Shown: positions 40,008 through 48,690 of the stretch, piece after piece
Position numbering within the stretch: position 1 is the first letter of the stretch
Layout of the letters: every line of letters starts with the position of its first letter
NCBI GenBank assembly: GCA_007694945.1
Contig: REER01000077.1
Span: 108,165-172,164 of the forward strand
Length of the DNA: 64,000 bases
Source: Paracoccaceae bacterium
GTDB lineage: Bacteria > Pseudomonadota > Alphaproteobacteria > Rhodobacterales > Rhodobacteraceae
Reading direction: 5' to 3'
The notes under the pieces: model-generated
Seen by the model: the letters and a program-made list of their open reading frames with translations, nothing else
Told to the model about the DNA's origin: nothing
Databases searched by the model: none
Translations under genes and position numbers: made by a program

Positions 40008-40874
40008 TCACTCCGCCATTGCAGCGATGGCCTCGGCCCTCGCCAGAACCTGTTTCGCGGTCACAATATGCAGATTTTCGACGATCTTGCCATCCACAAC
40101 TGCCACGCCCTCGCCGCGCTCGGTTGCCGCGTCGAAGGCCGCGATCTGGCGGCGGGCAAGGTTGATCTCGCCCTCGGAAGGGGCAAAGACCTCATTGGCG
40201 ATTGCCAGTTGCGCAGGGTGGATCAGCGTCTTGCCGTCAAAGCCCATGTCGCGCCCCTGTTCGCATTCAGCGCGCAGACCCTCCGCGTCCTTGAAGGCGT
40301 TATAAACCCCGTCCACCGCGACAATCCCCGCCGCCTTGGCCGCGATCAGCGGCAGCTGCAGCGCCGTCAGCAGGGGCAGGCGATCAGTGCGGAAGCGCGC
40401 GCCCATGTCCTTGGCCAGATCATTCGTGCCCATGATGAACCCCGCCATGCGCGGCGCGCAGGCGATGGAATGGGCATTGAGCACGCCCATAGGCGATTCC
40501 ATCATCGCCCAGATCCGGGTTTCGGCGGTCTCGGGGCGGGCATCAAGCAGACGGGACAGCGCATCGACATCCGCGGCCTCGTCCACTTTCGGCAGCAGGA
40601 TCGCCTCGGGTCGGGTGCTGGCGATGACATCGAGATCGTCCGCCCCCCATTCGGTCGAGAGCGCGTTGATCCGGACCAACCGTGCCCGCGTGCCATAATC
40701 CAGTGTCTCGAGCGATTCAGCCAGCAGCTTACGGGCATTGGATTTTTCTTCGATGGCGACTGCGTCTTCCAGATCGAAGATGATGGCATCGGCGGCCAGT
40801 CCTGTGGCTTTCTCCAGCGCGCGCTCTTTAGAGCCGGGAATATACAGCACGGATCGGAACGGGCGCGTCTCCAT
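40008..40874 (-). CDS. mcl2: CoA ester lyase family, (3S)-malyl-CoA thioesterase-like
   Basis: 288 aa; FRSVLYIPGSKERALEKATGLAADAIIFDLEDAVAIEEK, WAMMESPMGVLNA, GTNDLAKDMGARFR, DGVYNAFKDAEGLRAECEQGRDMGFDGKTLIHPAQ. Confidence 0.88.
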   Translation of the reverse strand: METRPFRSVLYIPGSKERALEKATGLAADAIIFDLEDAVAIEEKSNARKLLAESLETLDYGTRARLVRINALSTEWGADDLDVIASTRPEAILLPKVDEAADVDALSRLLDARPETAETRIWAMMESPMGVLNAHSIACAPRMAGFIMGTNDLAKDMGARFRTDRLPLLTALQLPLIAAKAAGIVAVDGVYNAFKDAEGLRAECEQGRDMGFDGKTLIHPAQLAIANEVFAPSEGEINLARRQIAAFDAATERGEGVAVVDGKIVENLHIVTAKQVLARAEAIAAMAE

Positions 40875-41047
40875 GATTCTGCTCCTTCGGAAATTTTATG
40901 TCGTCTGTCGATCATTTTCAGTCACAAATGGCAAGACGGAATTGCCGCGCTGCAGCGCAAACATGGCCCCGGACGCGGCGTTAACCTTGTTTTCGTCGCT
41001 CGCTGGCAGGCTCGATCCATCCGCCATCTGCCCAAGAGGATCTGCCC

Positions 41048-41341
41048 ATGCGTGCCCTGAGCCTTGCTGCCTGCCTTACGCTGACTTCGCTCCCCGCCAT
41101 AGCCCAGGGCTTGCAATGCGGCCCGCGTGAGGGTGTCCTCGAACAGCTTTCGGCGCAGGACCAGACGCGGCGTGCCATGGGCCGGGCCGGGTCTGCGATG
41201 ATGGAGCTTTATTCTCAGACCGAGGGCGGGCGATGGATCATCACGGTCACCTTGCCGGATGGGCGCATGTGCCTGCTGGCGCATGGTGTCCAGTTCGAGA
41301 TGCGCGAGGAGGTCTTTCCCGCCCGCGGCATCCCGTCCTGA
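41048..41341 (+). CDS. Small secreted hypothetical protein (97 aa)
   Basis: MRALSLAACLTLTSLPAIAQGLQCGPREGVLEQLSAQDQTRRAMGRAGSAMMELYSQTEGGRWIITVTLPDGRMCLLAHGVQFEMREE. Confidence 0.68.
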   Translation: MRALSLAACLTLTSLPAIAQGLQCGPREGVLEQLSAQDQTRRAMGRAGSAMMELYSQTEGGRWIITVTLPDGRMCLLAHGVQFEMREEVFPARGIPS

Positions 41342-41427
41342 CGCGGCAGGGGGCATTGCACCCCCCATTGGCGCTTTGCTAAGGCTGAAAGGGCACTCTT
41401 GCCCCTGTCCCCTGCAAGGCCCTGATC

Positions 41428-42753
41428 ATGACCCGTCTGCTGCACCGTTCCATCCACTCGCCCCCGCGCCGCGCCGTCTCGGCCTCGGGCATCCATTTCA
41501 CTGACGCTGAGGGAAAAAGCTATATCGACGCCTCGGGCGGTGCGGCTGTCTCCTGCCTCGGCCATGCGCATCCGGATGTGATCGCCGCCTTGCACGCGCA
41601 GTTGGACCGGCTGGCCTATGCGCATACCGGGTTTTTCACGACCGAAGTGGCCGAAGCGCTGGCCGACAAGCTGATCGCAGGCGCCCCCGAAGGGCTGAGC
41701 CATGTCTATCTCGTCTCGGGCGGGTCGGAAGCGGTGGAAGCCGCGCTGAAGATGGCGCGGCAGTATTTCACCGAAACCGGCCAGCCCCAGCGCCGCCACA
41801 TCATCGCGCGGCGCCAGAGCTATCACGGCAACACCTTGGGTGCGCTTGCCGCGGGCGGCAATGAATGGCGCCGCGCCCAGTTCAAGCCGCTCCTGATGGA
41901 GGCGCACCACATCGCGCCTTGTTTCGCCTATCGCGAGCAGCGGCTTGGCGAATCGGATGCCAATTACGCCGCGCGCGCGGCCGGCGAACTGGAGGCCAAG
42001 ATCTGCGAGCTCGGCCCCGACACGGTCGCGGCCTTCATTGCCGAGCCTGTAGTGGGGGCGACGGCGGGGGCGGTGCCCGCCATGGCCGATTATTTCAAAC
42101 GCATCCGCGCAATCTGCGACAAATATGGTGTGCTGTTGATCCTCGATGAGGTGATGTGCGGCATGGGCCGGACCGGGTATCTCTATGCCTGCGAGGCTGA
42201 CGGTATCGCGCCGGACCTGCTGACCATCGCCAAGGGGTTGGGCGGGGGATATCAGCCCGTCGGCGCGACGCTGCTGAGTCAGAAGATTTACGACGCCTTC
42301 GCGAATGGCACCGGGTTTTTCCAGCACGGCCATACTTACATGGGCCACCCGATGGCGGCCGCGGCAGGGCTGGCGGTGCAGGAGGTCATCGCACGCGACC
42401 GGCTGCTGGAAAATGTGCAGGCCATGGGCGCTCATCTGCGCGCAGGGCTGGAATCCGCTTTCGGGCAGCATCCGCATGTCGGCGACATTCGCGGTCGTGG
42501 GTTGTTTCAGGCCATCGAACTGGTGGCCGACCGCGAGAACAAGACGCCTTTCGACCCGGCGTGCAAGCTGCATGCCAAGATCAAGGCCGAGGCGATGGCG
42601 CGCGGGCTGATGGTCTACCCGATGGGCGGCACGATCGACGGAGTGCAGGGTGACCATGTGCTGATGGCGCCCCCCTTCATCGTCAACGAGGCGGATCTGG
42701 AGGAGATCACTGGACGGCTCGCCGAGTCGGTGGAGGCGGCGCTGGCAGCATGA
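41428..42753 (+). CDS. Class III PLP-dependent aminotransferase
   Basis: 441 aa; YLVSGGSEAVEAALKMARQYF, VLLILDEVMCGMGRTGYLYACEADGIAPDLLTIAKGLGGGYQPVGATLLS, HTYMGHPMAAAAGLAV. Confidence 0.92.
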   Translation: MTRLLHRSIHSPPRRAVSASGIHFTDAEGKSYIDASGGAAVSCLGHAHPDVIAALHAQLDRLAYAHTGFFTTEVAEALADKLIAGAPEGLSHVYLVSGGSEAVEAALKMARQYFTETGQPQRRHIIARRQSYHGNTLGALAAGGNEWRRAQFKPLLMEAHHIAPCFAYREQRLGESDANYAARAAGELEAKICELGPDTVAAFIAEPVVGATAGAVPAMADYFKRIRAICDKYGVLLILDEVMCGMGRTGYLYACEADGIAPDLLTIAKGLGGGYQPVGATLLSQKIYDAFANGTGFFQHGHTYMGHPMAAAAGLAVQEVIARDRLLENVQAMGAHLRAGLESAFGQHPHVGDIRGRGLFQAIELVADRENKTPFDPACKLHAKIKAEAMARGLMVYPMGGTIDGVQGDHVLMAPPFIVNEADLEEITGRLAESVEAALAA

Positions 42754-43307
42754 GCCGCGTGTTCGCACCCTTGAGCGATAGAGACTGGCCCGCCGAGATC
42801 GCGGATATGCGCGGCGGCTTTGCGGGCCAGTTGAACGTATATCGCGTGATGGCGCATCACCCCGCGTTGCTGCGCGCCTGGGAAGCGCTGCGGATGCATG
42901 TGGTCACGCAGAACGCGCTGGGCCGGGTTCGGGCCGAGATCGTGATCCTGCGCCTCGCGCACAGACTTGGGTCAAGCTATGAATGGAACCAGCATGTCGT
43001 GCGGGGGCTGCGGCTGGGTCTGAGCGCGGCGCGTATCACCGCGCTGGAAGGGCCGCTATCCGGAATGCCTGAAGAAGATGCGCTGCTGGCAGGTGCAGTC
43101 GATAGCTTGCTGGACACGGCGCATCTGGATAAGGAACATTTGACGAGGCTGGAGGCGCGGGTCGGGCGCGAAGGCGTGCTTGATCTGATGGCGACAGTGG
43201 GGATGTATATGACGCTGGGATTTCTGTTGCGGACCACGGATGCGCCACTGGATGCGGATATCTGTGCCGAAATCGACACACGCGCGCCGCAGTTGCGGCG
43301 CGGGTGA
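42750..43307 (+). CDS. Carboxymuconolactone decarboxylase/AhpD-like protein
   Basis: 185 aa; RAEIVILRLAHRLGSSYEWNQHVVRGLRLGLSAARITALEG; ATGA overlap with the aminotransferase. Confidence 0.82.
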   Translation: MSRVFAPLSDRDWPAEIADMRGGFAGQLNVYRVMAHHPALLRAWEALRMHVVTQNALGRVRAEIVILRLAHRLGSSYEWNQHVVRGLRLGLSAARITALEGPLSGMPEEDALLAGAVDSLLDTAHLDKEHLTRLEARVGREGVLDLMATVGMYMTLGFLLRTTDAPLDADICAEIDTRAPQLRRG

Positions 43308-43384
43308 CTGCGTGTCCGCACCCCCGCGACCTCGCGCCCACCCTCCCCGCCCTTGCGCGACGTCGCGGGGGTGCGGACACGCAG
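43308..43384. repeat. Long inverted repeat/hairpin between convergent genes
   Basis: CTGCGTGTCCGCACCCCCGCGAC (43308-43330) is a perfect reverse complement of GTCGCGGGGGTGCGGACACGCAG (43362-43384); after one mismatch the stem continues 6 bp further inside. Confidence 0.9.
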
Positions 43385-43421
43385 GGAAATGGGTAGCGTT
43401 CTGATCAGTAACTGTTGCTGA

Positions 43422-43961
43422 TCAGCGCGGCGCGATCATCATGATCATCTGCCGACCTTCCATCTTGGGCATGTTCTCGACCTTGCCCACTTCCTCGATA
43501 TCGGCGGCCACGCGATGCAGAAGGTCGGCGCCGATATTCTGGTGCGCCATCTCGCGGCCACGGAAGCGCAGTGTGACCTTGACCTTGTCGCCCGCCTCCA
43601 GAAAGCGCAGCACGTTGCGCATCTTGACCTCGTAGTCATGCGTGTCCGTATTCGGGCGGAACTTGACTTCCTTGACCTCGATGATCTTCTGCTTCTTGCG
43701 GGCCTCGGCCTCGCGCTTCTGCATCTCGTATTTGTATTTCCCGAAATCCATGATCTTGCAGACCGGCGGGGTCGCATTGGGCGAAATCTCGACAAGATCC
43801 AGCCCGGCCTCCGCGGCCAGCATCAGGGCCTGTGAGGGCTTGACCACCCCCAAATTCTCTCCTTCAGCCCCGATCAGGCGGATTTCAGTCGCCCGGATGC
43901 GGTCATTGACGCGCGGTCCGGTATCACGTTGCGGCGGGGCATTATGCGGTCTTCGGGCTAT
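43422..43961 (-). CDS. infC: Translation initiation factor IF-3, inferred ATA start
   Basis: 179 aa [48 protein letters not shown]...[31 protein letters not shown]. The first in-frame ATG (43853) would delete the conserved N-terminus; AAGGAAG lies 6 nt upstream of ATA. Confidence 0.9.
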   Translation of the reverse strand: MARRPHNAPPQRDTGPRVNDRIRATEIRLIGAEGENLGVVKPSQALMLAAEAGLDLVEISPNATPPVCKIMDFGKYKYEMQKREAEARKKQKIIEVKEVKFRPNTDTHDYEVKMRNVLRFLEAGDKVKVTLRFRGREMAHQNIGADLLHRVAADIEEVGKVENMPKMEGRQMIMMIAPR

Positions 43962-44164
43962 GGGAAGCTTCCTTGTGTTATTTCGAGAGACAGATTAAAT
44001 CTAGACGCGCGCCATGTGCGATTCAAGCGCGAAGATCAAGCCCTGCAGAGCTGATTCCGGCTGTAACGCGCTTGTTTTCGGCGATTGAGCCGAGTCTGCC
44101 TTGCAACGCGTGTGTTTTCTGTCATAGCCACGCGCAGAGTAATTCTGTTTGGAAGGATGGAACG

Positions 44165-44896
44165 ATGAACAAGTCCCTTCTTGTCGTGATTGCGGCGGCA
44201 GTGGCCGCGGTTGGCATCTGGCTCGGGATCCAGTCGCGTCAGGCCCCCGAAGTGATCGAGCCGGTCATGGACACACCCGAAACCCCTGAGATCGATCCCG
44301 AGGTTGAGGAATTGCTGGCGGAGCCGGAGCCGGTCGAGCCCGATATCGGTGACGTGGCCGAGGAAGAGCCATTGGTCGAAGAGGAGCCCATCGTCGAGGA
44401 AGAGCCCGCGATTGAGGAAGAGCCCGCGATTGAGGAGGAGCCTGCGGTAGAGGAAGAAGCTGCCGTAGAGGAAGAAGCCTCGGTCGAGGAGCTGATGGAG
44501 GAGGTCGCTGACGAGGCTGCCGAAGCGGTCGAGGAAGCCGTCGAGGGCGCGGTCGATGCAACCACCGAGACCGTCGACGAAATGACCCAAGAGATTCTTG
44601 GCGAAGAGGCTGTCGAGACGCCGGGCGAAGAGGCGGTTGAGGAAGCCGTCGATGCCGCCGAACAGGAGCTTTCGCCTGAGGCCGCCGAGGAAGCCGCCGA
44701 GGCGATCGACGAACAACTCGAGGTGCAGGATCTGGGTCTTGACGTGTCAGTCGAGGCAATCCGCGCACGGATCGAGGCCGCCGGGCTGAGCATGGCGGAC
44801 CGGGCGGTTATCGAGGGTCTGCTACAAGCTGCGGGCGACAACCCGGAAATGCTTGAGGGTGTCATGGAGCGTCTGCGCGAGATGGCGGGCAACTGA
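44165..44896 (+). CDS. Membrane-anchored highly acidic Glu-rich repeat protein
   Basis: MNKSLLVVIAAAVAAVGIWLGIQSRQAPEVIEPV then (EEEPAI/V)n repeats and a C-terminal folded-looking tail VSVEAIRARIEAAGLSMADRAVIEGLLQAAGDNPEMLEGVMERLREMAGN. Confidence 0.7.
   Translation: MNKSLLVVIAAAVAAVGIWLGIQSRQAPEVIEPVMDTPETPEIDPEVEELLAEPEPVEPDIGDVAEEEPLVEEEPIVEEEPAIEEEPAIEEEPAVEEEAAVEEEASVEELMEEVADEAAEAVEEAVEGAVDATTETVDEMTQEILGEEAVETPGEEAVEEAVDAAEQELSPEAAEEAAEAIDEQLEVQDLGLDVSVEAIRARIEAAGLSMADRAVIEGLLQAAGDNPEMLEGVMERLREMAGN
44360..44492 (+). repeat. Degenerate 18-bp (6-aa) in-frame tandem repeats
   Basis: GAGGAAGAGCCCGCGATT-type units encoding VEEEPI/VEEEPA/IEEEPA/IEEEPA/VEEEAA/VEEEAS. Confidence 0.8.
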
Positions 44897-44927
44897 CATT
44901 CGCCCCCGACGACGACAATACTGTGAG

Positions 44928-44957
44928 CGCCCGGATGCATCCGCATCCGGGCGTTTT
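44928..44957. terminator. Rho-independent terminator
   Basis: CGCCCGGATGC-ATCC-GCATCCGGGCG-TTTT, 11-bp perfect stem plus T tract, between convergent genes. Confidence 0.85.
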
Positions 44958-44960
44958 CCA

Positions 44961-47000
44961 TTATGCGCGTCGCCGCCTGCGCCGCCCGCCATCGCTTTCG
45001 CTGCCACCCGTGTTGAAGCTGACATCTGGGAGTGTGACCAGGCGGGCGAGTTCAGGAAAGGTATCAACCGCATGGGGCAGTGCATTGGCGTTGACGAAAT
45101 GCTCCTGAAAACGCGGCTCGATGGCGGTCTCGACCTTGTGGATGCAGTGCACATTGGCCTCGATGCTTTGCCGGGCTGCGATGCTGCATAGCGCGATCCG
45201 CGCGCCGGTGCCTGCGGCATTCCCCGCACTTGTCACCTTGTCGAGCGCGGCATCGGGGATCATGCCCAGCACCATCGCATGTTTCGGGCTGATATGGGCA
45301 CCGAAGGCCCCCGCCAGCACCACCCTGTCCACGTGGTCGGTGCCGATCTCGTCCATCAACAGCCGCGCGCCGGCATAGAGTGCCGATTTCGCAAGCTGGA
45401 TCGCCCGGATATCGCCTTGTGTGACGCTGATGCGCGGCCCGCCCGTGGCGCTGGCATCATGCAGCAGATAGGCGAAGGTGCGCCCCTCGGGCTGGCTGCG
45501 CCAGGTGCCGGTCTGCTCGGGCCCGCCGATCAGACCCGAACGATCCAAAATCCCCGCCATGCGCATCTCGGCTACGGCCTCGATGATGCCCGAGCCGCAG
45601 ATGCCGGTGATGCCCGTCGCCTCGGTGGCCTCGGCAAAGCCCGGCTCATCGGACCACAGATCGCAACCGATGACGCGGAAGCGCGGTTCCTTGCTTGCGG
45701 GGTCGATCTCGACGCGCTCGATGGCGCCAGGGGCCGCGCGCTGGCCCGAAGAGATCTGCGCGCCCTCAAAGGCCGGGCCTGTGGGCGAAGAACAGGCGAG
45801 CACGCGATGCTTGTCGCCCAGCAGGATTTCGGCATTGGTGCCAACATCGACGATCAGGACCAGATCGTCGGAGGTCTCGGGCGCCTCTGACAGCGCGACG
45901 GCGGCCGCATCCGCGCCGACATGGCCCGCGATACAGGGCAGCAGATAGGCGCGGGCGGCGGGGTTCAGGCTGGAGAGGTTCAGGTCGCGCGCATCTATCG
46001 AAAATGCATCAGAGGTTGCCAGCGCAAAGGGGGCCTGACCCAGTTCCACGGGGTCGATGCCCAAGAGCAGATGATGCATCACCGGGTTGCAGACAATCAC
46101 CGCCTCGACAATGGCGCGCGGAGGAATCGCGGCCTCGTCTGCCAGTGCGCGGATCAGCGCATCCAGTCCGTCGCGCACAGCGCGCGTCATCTCGACGTCG
46201 CCGCCGGGGTTCATCATCGCGTAGCTGACGCGGCTCATCAGATCCTCGCCAAAGCGGATCTGGGGGTTCATCACACCCGAGGAGCCGACGACCTCGCCCG
46301 TGCGCAGATCGCAGAGATGCGCGGCGATGGTGGTCGAACCGAGGTCGATGGCAAGGCCGTAAAGCCCGCCCTCGTAAAGCCCCGGCCAGATGTCGAGCAG
46401 CCGGTGGGCGCCGGGTCTGTGGTCCTTGTGGAGCGCCACGGTGACCTGCCATTTGCCCGCGCGCAATGCGGGTTGCAGTTTTCGCAGCACCTCGAGGCCG
46501 GCGCTGATCTCGGGGATCTTCCATTGCTTGCGCAGCGCTCGGGCCAGCCGCTCCAGATCACCCGAGGGCTCGTGCATGTCGGGCTCTTCCACCTCGACCA
46601 GATAGAGCCGCGTCGCCGGGTCCATGCTGACCGCGCGCACTGACGCGGCCTTGCGCACGACCTGACGGTGCACCTGGCTTTCGGGCGGCACGTCGATGAC
46701 GACATCGCTCATGACCTTCGCCTGACAGCCAAGCCGCCGCCCGTCGATCAGGCCGCGCTTGTCCTTGTAGCGCTGCTCGACCGCGTTCCATTCGGAAAGC
46801 GCGCCATTGCCAACATGCACCCCATGCTTGGAGAATTCGCCATAGCCCGGCGTGATCTGGCATTTCGAACAGATGCCGCGGCCGCCACAGACCGAGTCGA
46901 GATCGACCCCGAGTTGGCGGGCCGCTGTCAGCACGGGCGTGCCAAGCGCAAAACGCCCGCGCTTGCCCGACGGCGTGAAGATCACCAGTGCATCTGACAT
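44961..47000 (-). CDS. ASKHA-domain (DUF4445) protein with N-terminal 2Fe-2S ferredoxin, RACo-like corrinoid reductive activator
   Basis: 679 aa; VDLDSVCGGRGICSKCQI (2Fe-2S), GLAIDLGSTTIAAHLCDLRTGEVVGSSGVMNPQIRFGEDLMSRVSYAM, VIVCNPVMHHLLLGIDPVELGQAPF, LIVDVGTNAEILLGDK, GICGSGIIEAVAEM. Confidence 0.88.
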   Translation of the reverse strand: MSDALVIFTPSGKRGRFALGTPVLTAARQLGVDLDSVCGGRGICSKCQITPGYGEFSKHGVHVGNGALSEWNAVEQRYKDKRGLIDGRRLGCQAKVMSDVVIDVPPESQVHRQVVRKAASVRAVSMDPATRLYLVEVEEPDMHEPSGDLERLARALRKQWKIPEISAGLEVLRKLQPALRAGKWQVTVALHKDHRPGAHRLLDIWPGLYEGGLYGLAIDLGSTTIAAHLCDLRTGEVVGSSGVMNPQIRFGEDLMSRVSYAMMNPGGDVEMTRAVRDGLDALIRALADEAAIPPRAIVEAVIVCNPVMHHLLLGIDPVELGQAPFALATSDAFSIDARDLNLSSLNPAARAYLLPCIAGHVGADAAAVALSEAPETSDDLVLIVDVGTNAEILLGDKHRVLACSSPTGPAFEGAQISSGQRAAPGAIERVEIDPASKEPRFRVIGCDLWSDEPGFAEATEATGITGICGSGIIEAVAEMRMAGILDRSGLIGGPEQTGTWRSQPEGRTFAYLLHDASATGGPRISVTQGDIRAIQLAKSALYAGARLLMDEIGTDHVDRVVLAGAFGAHISPKHAMVLGMIPDAALDKVTSAGNAAGTGARIALCSIAARQSIEANVHCIHKVETAIEPRFQEHFVNANALPHAVDTFPELARLVTLPDVSFNTGGSESDGGRRRRRRA

Positions 47001-47086
47001 CCACGACTCCTGTGAAACCTGTCCTCAGATAACCGCCCTTGCGGCAGAGGGAAGGCCGGATCGCGGCATGTTGCAGGAAAAATCCG

Positions 47087-47503
47087 TCAGCGTGCGACCA
47101 GAACCGAGACTGGCGAGTGCCGCACGATCCGCGCCGCTGTCGAGCCGATGAAGTAATCGCTCATGCCGGGCTTGTGGCTGGCGATCATGATCAGCTCGGC
47201 ATTGCAATCCTTCGCACAGGCAAGGACATTTTCGGACGGCTTTCCGCCCCGAATGTCGATATCCACATTCTTGGCCTTGGCTCTCGATGCTAGCGAGTCG
47301 AGCTGTTCTCGGATCGCCTTGCGATGCTCCATCAACTGCTCGCGGGCAATGGCCGCAGCCAGATAGGCCGGGACCTCATCCAGCACATGCACCAGCGTTA
47401 TGCTGCCATCGGGGTCAACCAGCTTGTTCGCCTTCTCGATCAGCGTGCGACTGGTTGCGCCGTTGTTGAACAATGCAACTGCAATAACGATGGATTTGTA
47501 CAT
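47087..47503 (-). CDS. Universal stress protein UspA family (copy 1 of 3)
   Basis: MYKSIVIAVALFNNGATS...AELIMIASHKPGMSDYFIGSTAARIVRHSPVSVLVAR. Confidence 0.92.
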   Translation of the reverse strand: MYKSIVIAVALFNNGATSRTLIEKANKLVDPDGSITLVHVLDEVPAYLAAAIAREQLMEHRKAIREQLDSLASRAKAKNVDIDIRGGKPSENVLACAKDCNAELIMIASHKPGMSDYFIGSTAARIVRHSPVSVLVAR

Positions 47504-47638
47504 CTGGCCTCTCCCTTGTGACTCACCGGATTTTCAAACCGGTTTGGCGGAAGATTGCACAGCCGCGCGGCCAAGGCAAATGCTACGCGAAAAGGGCAGG
47601 CGGCGTGGCCTGCCCCTGTTGCTGTGCCTTATCGACGG

Positions 47639-48049
47639 TCAGCGTGTGACCAGGACCGAAACTGGCGCGTGACGCACGATCCGCGCAGCGGTCGAGCCGA
47701 TGAAATAGTCGCTCAGCCCGGGCTTGTGACTGGCGATCATGATCAGATCGGCGCCCGCTTCCTTTGACGCGCCAAGGATCGAGGCAGCAGGCTGCCCTTC
47801 CCGGATCACGACATCCACGTTATCGGCCCCGCCCGCGATAGCGGCAAGCTGGCTCTCGACCTCCTGACGGCGCGCGGACATATGTTCCTTCGGGATCGAG
47901 GCGGCGACATAGCCTGGGATCTCGTCGATCACATGGACCAGTGTAATCTTGCCACCGTCATCCAGAAGCATGCGTGCCTTTTCCAGCGCGGCGCGGGTGG
48001 TTGCCCCTTCATTGAAAAGGGCTGCGGCAATGACGACGGATTTATACAT
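47639..48049 (-). CDS. Universal stress protein UspA family (copy 2 of 3)
   Basis: MYKSVVIAAALFNEGATT...ADLIMIASHKPGLSDYFIGSTAARIVRHAPVSVLVTR. Confidence 0.92.
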   Translation of the reverse strand: MYKSVVIAAALFNEGATTRAALEKARMLLDDGGKITLVHVIDEIPGYVAASIPKEHMSARRQEVESQLAAIAGGADNVDVVIREGQPAASILGASKEAGADLIMIASHKPGLSDYFIGSTAARIVRHAPVSVLVTR

Positions 48050-48075
48050 GACGTGTTTCCTGTTGTTATCTGATT

Positions 48076-48489
48076 TCAGCGTTCTACCAGCACAGAGCAC
48101 TGTGCGTGCCGTATCACGCGCGCAGCGGTCGAGCCAATGAAATAATCCCGCAGCCCGGGCTTGTGGCTGGCGATCATGATCAGATCGGCGCCACTGTCTT
48201 CGGCGGCTTGCAGGATCTGCCCAGAGGCCGCGCCGTGGCGGACCTCATGCGCGACGCGCAGGTCTTGCACAGGCTCGATCATCGCCTTGAGTTCGACCAC
48301 GGCCTCGGCGCGCCGGCGCTCCGAGACATCGCTGGGCAGTTCTGCCGCGACAAAGCCCGGCAATTCCTCCAGCACATGCAAGAGCCGAATCTCGCCACCG
48401 CCATCAACAAGCGAGGCCGCGCGGCTGAACAGCGCACGGGCCTGATCAAGGTGTTCAAGGTCTACGGCAACGATAATCCGAGCATACAT
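48076..48489 (-). CDS. Universal stress protein UspA family (copy 3 of 3)
   Basis: MYARIIVAVDLEHLDQARALFSRAASLV...ADLIMIASHKPGLRDYFIGSTAARVIRHAQCSVLVER. Confidence 0.92.
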   Translation of the reverse strand: MYARIIVAVDLEHLDQARALFSRAASLVDGGGEIRLLHVLEELPGFVAAELPSDVSERRRAEAVVELKAMIEPVQDLRVAHEVRHGAASGQILQAAEDSGADLIMIASHKPGLRDYFIGSTAARVIRHAQCSVLVER

Positions 48490-48690
48490 GGGGTCCCTCC
48501 TCCTGTCATGATGCGGGCATCGTGGCAGGACGCGCGGCATCTGACGTTGATTTCAATCAAATCGGACGCAGTGGGCGCAGAATTGCCTGTGTTACGCGTT
48601 GAAACCAGAAGTGACCCTTGCGCCCCTTGCGAGTGACACGCTAACTGCGCGAAAAATCAGCGTCCAGAGGCAAGAGCAAGAGAGCATGGC

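Noticed and set aside
39852-41060. 402-aa plus-strand ORF
   Set aside because: Antisense to NnrU and mcl2.
41215-42768. 517-aa minus-strand ORF
   Set aside because: Antisense to the class III aminotransferase.
44360-44492. Tandem repeats as a CRISPR-like array
   Set aside because: Units are contiguous 18-bp in-frame coding repeats with no spacers and no cas genes nearby.
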